48,402 nucleotides of DNA from an uncultured Campylobacter sp. Its GTDB lineage: Bacteria > Campylobacterota > Campylobacteria > Campylobacterales > Campylobacteraceae. A program made the position numbers and the translations under genes. Where the stretch lies: positions 1 through 48,402 of the forward strand of contig NZ_CALIAV010000022.1 in the NCBI RefSeq assembly GCF_938045625.1. The letters run 5' to 3'. The notes under the pieces are model-generated. The model worked only from the letters and a program-made list of their open reading frames with translations. It was not told the origin of the DNA and did not search any database. How positions within the stretch are numbered: position 1 is the stretch's first letter; the number at the start of each line of letters is the position of its first letter. This document shows, piece after piece, positions 42,309 through 48,402 of this stretch.

Positions 42309-43472
42309 TTACTTAGCCGCATTGCGCTTGCTTAGGTACTCTTTTGCCTTTTGCTTTAGCGCTTTATATAGCCTGCCAGCCTCGTCTGCGCCGTATTTTT
42401 TCACGAGCCCGTTGTGAAAATCGCCCAAATTTTTACTTTCAAATGCGATTTTTCTTATATCTTGCTTTTTAGCCTCATCTATCTTGGGCGCGAGCTGCGT
42501 TTTTACCGCATTTTTAGCCTCATTTTTTACTTCGTTTTGCGGTGCTGGAGCTTGCTTTGATTTTTGCGGCGGATGCTTGCTTGATAAATTTTGCCCCTTT
42601 TCGTCCGCATTTAGATTTTCGCCAGAAACCTCGATCTTCGCATCTTTTGAGCGCTCGGTAGAAGCGAGTTTATCACTCAAATTTGACTCAGCAACCTTAA
42701 CTTCATCATTTGTCACCGCACCACTTTCGCCCTCTAAAGATTGCGGTTTTAGAGACTCCAAATTTTGCTCTTTTGCCGAGGCGCTTTGAGCATGTAAAGT
42801 CTCGCCACTCAAATTTGACTCCATTTGCGACTTTTCTCGCTCGTCAAATTTTTGCTCATCGCCTTGCGTCGCTGGCCTAGATTTTGCAGAATTTGGCGCC
42901 GCGATACGCTTTGCCTCACCTTTTTGTGAGCTTTCTATTTGAGGTTTTTTGTAGATCTTCCTTGCGTCCTCTTTTAGTGCGTTATACACGCCGGCACCAT
43001 TTTTACTGCCAAATTTTGAGATAAATTTCATATGAAGCTCGCTTAGGCTTCCCGAGTTTCGTATCAAGATCGCGATTTCGTCTTGATTTTCTTCGATGAG
43101 CTGCGCAATGTGCGAGCGATTGAAGTCAAATTTAAGTTTATAAAATTTACCGCCGTTTTTATCTTGTTTATTAAAAAAATCTATCACGTCATCATAAAAT
43201 TTATCGTTGCTGACGATGTAAATTTTGTCTTTTTTATGCGAGAGTTTGCCCATTAAAAACGTAATTATTTTATCGGCATAGTCCTTGTGAGCGCTTTCTA
43301 AAAGTATAATTTTTATTTTGATTTTTCGCGCCAGAAACCACGCCAAAACGGAGATGCTTAGTTTTTGCCTATTGTTGGTTACGATGTAAATTTTATCTTT
43401 TTGCCCTAGCTTTTTTAGCGTCGCTAGATTATCTACGCTTATGTTTTCATCGTCTATTATAAATCTTGCCAT
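42309..43472 (-). CDS. NYN/PIN-like domain protein with duplicated C-terminal module
   Basis: The 387-residue protein starts with an about 100-residue domain that fits a NYN/PIN-like ribonuclease fold: IDDEN (6-10), KDYADKIITFL (63-73) and IVSNDKFYDDVI (86-97) carry acidic residues in the expected order. Two similar 40-residue modules follow, at about 134-176 (LHMKFISKFGSKNGAGVYNALK) and 337-387 (FHNGLVKKYGADEAGRLYKALK). They are separated by a long Ser/Glu/Gln/Lys-rich, probably disordered linker. The nuclease role is an inference. It lies 82 bases upstream of hemD. Confidence 0.6.
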   Translation of the reverse strand: MARFIIDDENISVDNLATLKKLGQKDKIYIVTNNRQKLSISVLAWFLARKIKIKIILLESAHKDYADKIITFLMGKLSHKKDKIYIVSNDKFYDDVIDFFNKQDKNGGKFYKLKFDFNRSHIAQLIEENQDEIAILIRNSGSLSELHMKFISKFGSKNGAGVYNALKEDARKIYKKPQIESSQKGEAKRIAAPNSAKSRPATQGDEQKFDEREKSQMESNLSGETLHAQSASAKEQNLESLKPQSLEGESGAVTNDEVKVAESNLSDKLASTERSKDAKIEVSGENLNADEKGQNLSSKHPPQKSKQAPAPQNEVKNEAKNAVKTQLAPKIDEAKKQDIRKIAFESKNLGDFHNGLVKKYGADEAGRLYKALKQKAKEYLSKRNAAK

Positions 43473-43510
43473 ATATTTCCCAAACGAGTCGGGGCAATCG
43501 CCCCAAAACT

Positions 43511-44155
43511 CTACATCTTATCTTTTGTTACGATGAGTAACATTTTAAATTTTTCCGGGATCTTTAGCCCGTGCGGGATTTTGCCCGGAAGCACGATGGT
43601 ATCGCCTTTTTTGATATCAAAATGCTCATCGCCGATGGTTAGCTTCATCTCGCCGTCAAGCGCGACCAAAAGAGCGTCGCCCGGAGCCGCGTGAGTGGAG
43701 AGCTGTTGGTCTTTTGAAAATGACAGCAGCGACATCGAGCCGCTTTCGTTTTTGACGAGCGTTTTGCTCACGATTTTGCCTTCTTCGTATTCGACCGCAT
43801 CCACTAGGCTAAAAATAGCCGCCTTAGGTAAATGATCTATCATTAAGTCCTCCTTAAAATCGATTAAGACGTATTTCGTTGGTTCGTTGAAAACTAGTTT
43901 TCGCCATACTTTTTTCTCTATCAGGCAGGCCTGTTCGTCGCCTAAGCGCATCTGCTTTTCGCCGTAGTACAAGCTCGCGCCGCCCTCTACGACCCACGCG
44001 AGGCTGTCGCAAAATAGCATCTCGTGATCTAGCTCCTCGCCAGCGTCAAAGGCAAACACATCGACGTGAGAGTTCTCGCAGTCAAAAATTCTCTTGCTAA
44101 CGACGCTTTTTGCGATCACTTTCGTGTCGGCGTTTAGATTGTAAATTTTACTCAT
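43511..44155 (-). CDS. Bicupin protein
   Basis: The 214-residue soluble protein has two cupin beta-barrels. The first is about 20-100 (DHEMLFCDSLAWVVEGGASLYYGEKQMRLGD). The second is about 140-214, with STHAAPGDALLVALDGEMKLTIG, a DIKKGDTIVLPGKIPHGL metal-site region and a KMLLIVTKDKM end. Histidines in the second barrel could hold a metal. I chose ATG 44155 with GGAAGGAAA before it rather than an ATG ten codons upstream. Substrate unknown; cupins of this kind often bind metals or small ligands. Confidence 0.85.
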   Translation of the reverse strand: MSKIYNLNADTKVIAKSVVSKRIFDCENSHVDVFAFDAGEELDHEMLFCDSLAWVVEGGASLYYGEKQMRLGDEQACLIEKKVWRKLVFNEPTKYVLIDFKEDLMIDHLPKAAIFSLVDAVEYEEGKIVSKTLVKNESGSMSLLSFSKDQQLSTHAAPGDALLVALDGEMKLTIGDEHFDIKKGDTIVLPGKIPHGLKIPEKFKMLLIVTKDKM

Positions 44156-44185
44156 TTTCCTTCCTTTCGTAAATTTACGCGTCAT

Positions 44186-44459
44186 TGTAGCTAAAATTTT
44201 CGGACGATTTGTTGATAAGGGTTATTCTATAAATATTAATTGAGCCTAAAAATTTAAACAGGAACGCCTGCGTCTATTGCCTGTCCATATAATTTTATTA
44301 ACCCTATTTTAAACGACCAATATTAAGACTCCATCTATTAAATCAAATAAAATATCATTTCTTAATGTTTATATTCTTCATCCTCTGACACATTTCGTGC
44401 TTTCAAATTTTTTATATTCTCTTTACTTTATAATGGGCATTTATATATTTCTTAAAATC
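44186..44459. other. AT-rich junction between chromosome and the hsd locus
   Basis: The composition changes abruptly here from the GC-richer bicupin gene to the AT-rich hsd genes. No reading frame, tRNA, repeat copy, integrase or clear terminator was recognised. AAATTT words become rare from this point on. Confidence 0.45.
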
Positions 44460-46250
44460 TTATGGTAGCTGCTCAAGCCCAAGCTCTTTTAAAAATACAT
44501 TATGCTTGTCTTTTGCATTTTTGATGTCATTCTCTATTGTCCTCAATTCTTTTGCCACTTCTTCAATATTAATTATTTTTTCTTCAGGAGCTGTGCTTAC
44601 ATATCGAGAAATATTTAAGTTGTATCCATTCTTCTCAATTTCTTCCATAGATACACGACGCGAATACCTCTTGTCATCTTCCCTACGGAACTGATATGTC
44701 TCAACAATCTTGTCTATATGTTCAGGTAAAAGAACATTTTGTCTTTTCCCTTTTTCGTAATATTCACTTGCATTGATAAATAATACATCATCAGGTTCCT
44801 TGCATTTTTTCAATACAAGAATGCAAACCGGTATTCCTGTTGAAAAGAATAAATTAGCCGGCAGTCCGATCACTGCATCAATATTTCCGTCTTTCAGAAG
44901 TTTAGTTCTAATTTTCTCTTCTGCACCCCCTCGGAACAATACGCCATGAGGCAAGATAATTGCCATAGTTCCATTTTTGCTCAAAAAATGAAATCCATGT
45001 AGTAAAAACGCAAAATCAGCTGCCGACTTTGGTGCAAGTCCATAACTTTTAAAGCGAAAATCTTCGGCTAATGTATCATCCGGTTCCCATCGATAACTAA
45101 AAGGTGGATTTGCTACTACAGCATCACACTCCAACTTTTTAGCCGGATTCATTTCATTGAGCAACGACCAATCATTTAACAAAGAATCTCCGTGAAAAAT
45201 TTGAAACTCCGAATCCTTAAACCCATGTAATAACATATTCATTCGTGCAAGGTTATATGTCGTTATATTCTTCTCTTGTCCATATATTTGGCTAATACTA
45301 TTTGGTTCAAGATGCTTTTTTACATTGATAAGCAATGAACCGGAACCACATGCGAAATCCAAAAGATTATTTATAAAATTCCTTTTTCCTAACTCCGGTT
45401 TATGGCTATCCAATATAACAATTCTGGAAAGAATATTAGAAATCTGCTGTGGGGTATAAAATTCTCCAGCTTTTTTACCGGAACCAGCTGCGAATTGCCC
45501 TATCAAATACTCATAAGCGTTGCCTAACAAATCTACTTCATTGGTAAACTCGGCAAGTTTTTCAGCAATTTCCGTTATTATAGAGCAAAGCATTTCATTA
45601 CGTAATTGATAATTTTTACCAAGTTTATCCGAATCAAGATTCACCTCTGAAAATAGTCCATGAAATGTACTATCAAACGATTCATTTTCAATAAATTTAA
45701 AACCGGCTTGCAAAGTCTTCAAAAGTTGATTATTTTGTGTTCGAGATAACTCATAAATATTACTCCATAAGTACTGTGGCTTAATGACAAAATGAACCTT
45801 TTTGCGCATCTGCTTTTCAAAAAAGGATACTTGATCCAAATTATTGATATACCATAAACTCAAAGGAGTTAGCTTCTGACTTTCAAGTAAGCTGACATAT
45901 TCATCGACAAGAGTTTGTCTTGCTCTTTTAATGACCTCATTATTTGTCTCATTTTCCTTTACGGGAATCTTACTTACAGGCAATGTATTAAAATAATCCG
46001 TTATCTTTAATTTTAACTCGGCTATAACTTTATCTATATTCCCATTGCTTTGTACATTTTCAATTTCTTTCTCACAATCCATATACTCTTTGCCAAGCTC
46101 CTTATTTGCCGCAGTTTCATAATTGCCTGAAAGATATCTTAGGAAAAGAAAGGATAACATATAATCACGGAAGTCATCCGCATTCATAGCACCGCGAAGT
46201 TTATTCGCTATGCTCCAAAGTGCATCTCCTAATTGTTGTGTATCATTCAT
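44460..46250 (-). CDS. hsdM: Type I restriction-modification DNA methyltransferase subunit HsdM
   Basis: HsdM adds a methyl group to adenine within the site chosen by HsdS. The 596-residue protein has a helical N-terminal HsdM domain (about 5-130), then the methyltransferase core with FYTPQQISNIL (264-274), the AdoMet motif DFACGSGSL (298-306) and the catalytic motif NPPF (381-384). A C-terminal tail interacts with HsdS in this family. It starts four bases inside the end of the PrrC-like gene (ATGA). The gene is complete and AT-rich, unlike the rest of the window. Confidence 0.96.
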   Translation of the reverse strand: MNDTQQLGDALWSIANKLRGAMNADDFRDYMLSFLFLRYLSGNYETAANKELGKEYMDCEKEIENVQSNGNIDKVIAELKLKITDYFNTLPVSKIPVKENETNNEVIKRARQTLVDEYVSLLESQKLTPLSLWYINNLDQVSFFEKQMRKKVHFVIKPQYLWSNIYELSRTQNNQLLKTLQAGFKFIENESFDSTFHGLFSEVNLDSDKLGKNYQLRNEMLCSIITEIAEKLAEFTNEVDLLGNAYEYLIGQFAAGSGKKAGEFYTPQQISNILSRIVILDSHKPELGKRNFINNLLDFACGSGSLLINVKKHLEPNSISQIYGQEKNITTYNLARMNMLLHGFKDSEFQIFHGDSLLNDWSLLNEMNPAKKLECDAVVANPPFSYRWEPDDTLAEDFRFKSYGLAPKSAADFAFLLHGFHFLSKNGTMAIILPHGVLFRGGAEEKIRTKLLKDGNIDAVIGLPANLFFSTGIPVCILVLKKCKEPDDVLFINASEYYEKGKRQNVLLPEHIDKIVETYQFRREDDKRYSRRVSMEEIEKNGYNLNISRYVSTAPEEKIINIEEVAKELRTIENDIKNAKDKHNVFLKELGLEQLP

Positions 46251-47563
46251 TGCTCTTCCTCCTGATTTTGAGTTTCCTCAAATATTCTCTGATTAAAATT
46301 ATAGTCTTCCAGAAAGTTATTTAGGATGTTTCTAAAATATTCTTTATTTTCCTCTACCATTTCTTTAGGATCAAATAAAGAATAGTTTCCATGACTCAAA
46401 AGGTTGACTATCCTTGTATATACTGGCTCATTTTCCGCATCACCTTTTCTAATGCATGAAGAAAAATGAGCATAACCATGAAATGACGCTGTTTTTTCTA
46501 ATATGTTTCTCAATATATTGAAATGATAAGTGTATAATATATCGGTATCGGACGCTTTTTTTAATTCTTTCAATAATGCAACATGATGAAAAAACGGCGT
46601 TTTGGTAGTATCTTTTAAAATATACGTAGCGTTGTCTTTGCTTTTTTGCAAAAATAACTGCTCAGCTCTGCTAATTTCATTACACAAAACATTAAAAAAC
46701 AATGTGTGATGTGATGATACGATAACTTTTACACCTTCTCCTTTCATAAGTGCCGCCAAATGACTAGCTACGGCAATTACATTGTTATCATCCAAAGAAG
46801 ATATCGGATCATCTACATAAATATATTTTACCCACTCATATGCCTCCGCTTTGTCTATTACCAATTGGACAATAGCCAAGAAAAAGCACCAAATAAAGAT
46901 GTTCTCTTCGCCCCGAGAAACTTTAATATTGTCTATTCTTTGCATACTGCCTTTAACCAATTCTTCTCTATAAAAACTAATTTCCGCCTCATCATAATCA
47001 ATACTAAAGTTAAAATCAGCGTAGCGATGAAGAAGTGGACGAATTTTGTTATCCATATCAAGGTCTTTTAATCCATTAAAAAAACGTGAACTCTTATTAA
47101 ACTTTAATACACGCTCCGCATCGTTATCTAAATCATTATCCCAATAAAACAAATCTTCTGTAAAAGCATTATAGTAAAGGGTATCAGCCGTTTTTTCTCC
47201 AGTCTCCTCATTCAAATGTTGTCCCAAAGACTTAAATTCACCGGAAAGTCTCGTTTTGCCTGTTCCATTATAAGCGAATAAAATAATATATTTCTTCTCA
47301 TCCAATAGTTTCTTGAAATACTCGGCTATTTCTTTAATAGAACTAAATTTTTTATGTCCGATCCTTTTGAAAATAAAATCAATGTTCACAAGTAATTCTT
47401 GCGATACATTTTCTTTTAAAATATAATTCCCGGAAGTTTTATCTTTTTTATAATTTTCTGTGATTATTTTTTTGTAATGTTGAAACTCATCATTACCCAG
47501 GGTTTTATTTGTTAATTTTTTAAACTCTTGTTCGGTAATGCTTGAGGGGATATTTATGCTCAT
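46247..47563 (-). CDS. PrrC-like ABC-type ATPase (candidate anticodon nuclease)
   Basis: The 438-residue protein (start ATG 47563, AGGAGG seven bases upstream) has an ABC-type ATPase: Walker A AYNGTGKT (97-104), a degenerate signature VSRGE (215-219), Walker B YIYVDDP (247-253), D-loop SSLDD and H-switch SSHH (283-286). Its C-terminal part has R352-N-I-L-E356 and H391 in NLLSHGNYS. That spacing resembles the Arg-x3-Glu...His active site of E. coli PrrC (R320, E324, H356 as I recall), a tRNA-Lys anticodon nuclease tied to a type I system. At 438 residues it is close to PrrC and much shorter than RloC. The gene lies between hsdS and hsdM. Confidence 0.7.
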   Translation of the reverse strand: MSINIPSSITEQEFKKLTNKTLGNDEFQHYKKIITENYKKDKTSGNYILKENVSQELLVNIDFIFKRIGHKKFSSIKEIAEYFKKLLDEKKYIILFAYNGTGKTRLSGEFKSLGQHLNEETGEKTADTLYYNAFTEDLFYWDNDLDNDAERVLKFNKSSRFFNGLKDLDMDNKIRPLLHRYADFNFSIDYDEAEISFYREELVKGSMQRIDNIKVSRGEENIFIWCFFLAIVQLVIDKAEAYEWVKYIYVDDPISSLDDNNVIAVASHLAALMKGEGVKVIVSSHHTLFFNVLCNEISRAEQLFLQKSKDNATYILKDTTKTPFFHHVALLKELKKASDTDILYTYHFNILRNILEKTASFHGYAHFSSCIRKGDAENEPVYTRIVNLLSHGNYSLFDPKEMVEENKEYFRNILNNFLEDYNFNQRIFEETQNQEEEQ

Positions 47564-48402
47564 TACCACACCTCCTCAGTAGCGGGAAACAATCCTTGCA
47601 TTAATGCTTTTTTATGTTGTTTTAATGCTTCTATTCTATCTGTTTGTTTATTTACTAAATCATCTATACCAGATAAAAAACCAGCAATTTTTTGCTGTTC
47701 AGGAAGATTGGGGAGAAATATTTTAATTTGAATTAAATTTTCATAATTCAGAGTATTTCTGACTCCTCCTTCAAAGATCATTTGTTTAGTAAAACTAGTA
47801 GAATTAAAAAACATCCATAAGAAAATATCGTCAATTACATCATTGTTTGCTTTAAAGCTTACATAAAGCGGACTAATTATTGAAGTTCTGTCATCATATT
47901 TGTATGCTAATGAACCAACATCAATACGGGAAGGATTGTAAGCAAAATACCCTTTCTTAATTACATAATAATTTGAAGTGTTTTTACTTGCAACTCTTCT
48001 ATTTTCAAAATATTTATCTTGTCTAACAAAGCCAAATTTATTACTTATACTTTCGATTAATGAATATTTTTGATTCTTATTCTTCATAGAATTTTTTATC
48101 AAAACTTTCTTTAAACTATTCTCTTCCCAATCGCCACTATTCATAAACTCTGGGAATCTCCATTCAGGAACTGTTTTTCCTTCGGCTGGAAAGAGCTTTT
48201 GCATCCAACCTTTTTTATAGTCATTTAGCAATGACAATTTCTTTTCTTCAACAGAAATAAGGTCATCGATAGAAGATAAACAGTCTGCGATTTTTTGTTG
48301 CTCTGGTAATTTTGGAATTAAAACTTTAAGTTTCGAAAATATTGAAATCCAATGTCTCTTATGAACAGAAACCTCATAACTTACCATTTGCATTATTTCA
48401 AA
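47563..48402 (-). CDS. hsdS: Type I restriction-modification specificity subunit HsdS (5' end cut)
   Basis: HsdS chooses the DNA site for HsdM and HsdR. The frame runs off the right edge with no stop, so the N-terminus is missing. Two conserved repeats are visible, LPEQQKIADCLSSIDDLIS...LNDYKKGWMQKLFP and LPEQQKIAGFLSGIDDLVN...LKQHKKALMQGLFP. They flank a complete target-recognition domain (about codons 80-215 from the Met at 48393). The first recognition domain is mostly outside the window. Its stop and the next ATG share one base (TAATG). Confidence 0.93.
   Translation of the reverse strand, partial: FEIMQMVSYEVSVHKRHWISIFSKLKVLIPKLPEQQKIADCLSSIDDLISVEEKKLSLLNDYKKGWMQKLFPAEGKTVPEWRFPEFMNSGDWEENSLKKVLIKNSMKNKNQKYSLIESISNKFGFVRQDKYFENRRVASKNTSNYYVIKKGYFAYNPSRIDVGSLAYKYDDRTSIISPLYVSFKANNDVIDDIFLWMFFNSTSFTKQMIFEGGVRNTLNYENLIQIKIFLPNLPEQQKIAGFLSGIDDLVNKQTDRIEALKQHKKALMQGLFPATEEVW

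Noticed and set aside
1..48402. CRISPR array, prophage or insertion sequence with transposase
   Set aside because: No regularly spaced direct repeats, phage structural genes or transposase-like proteins were found. The AAATTT words in spacers are a genome-wide habit and not an array.

Overview
The window looks like chromosome from a Campylobacter with fairly high GC for the genus (C. showae / C. rectus type; the species is inferred, not proven). The main evidence is gene order. The blocks tautomerase-bcp, trpGD-trpF-trpB-trpA-cheX-like-fliN-fliO-like, cosR near ppx/gppA, paired NSS transporters beside atpE, and a PRTase beside pnp all match gene orders I recall from C. jejuni. Spacers full of AAATTT words and leaders without strong -35 boxes also fit this group.

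Layout. 1-5,938: start of an exported protein (minus), tautomerase and peroxiredoxin, plsY-folB, the response regulator CosR with an overlapping histidine kinase, and a Ppx/GppA phosphatase. 5,940-13,223 (minus): one long transcription unit, trpGD-trpF-trpB-trpA followed by a CheX-like protein, FliN and a FliO-like protein, with an AT-rich PD-(D/E)XK nuclease-like gene added at its 3' end. 13,489-15,707 (minus): glmM-lspA-TM2/SHOCT protein. 16,108-17,453: rpsT-prfA. 18,009-26,125: small exported proteins, a wHTH regulator, xth, a lipoprotein, mntP, a DUF4197 protein, two tandem EamA transporters, a frameshifted gene and a lone ABC-3 permease. 26,563-32,628 (minus): a DUF4139 protein, then an operon of two NSS symporters and TRAP DctQM without a DctP. 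32,901-33,330: atpE and tRNA-Leu(GAG). 33,743-44,155 (minus): Usp protein, pnp, PRTase-like, lptD, RDD protein, purD, a structured RNA (purD motif / likely 6S RNA), hemD, a NYN/PIN-like protein and a bicupin. 44,460-48,402 (minus, visibly AT-rich): a type I restriction-modification locus, hsdS (cut by the window edge), a PrrC-like ATPase and hsdM.

Most of the window is housekeeping: tryptophan, phospholipid, folate, heme, purine and peptidoglycan precursors, translation and flagellar parts. The accessory content is the hsd island with its PrrC-like gene, the nuclease-like gene at 5,940-7,133, and a modular family of non-coding repeats. That family has four copies, at 945-1,447, 13,239-13,440, 15,732-15,930 and 26,167-26,545. 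Its stem-loops keep their pairing while changing sequence, and two copies carry an almost identical palindromic core in opposite orientation. The best candidates for something under-described are the hsdS/PrrC-like/hsdM cassette and the structured repeat family.
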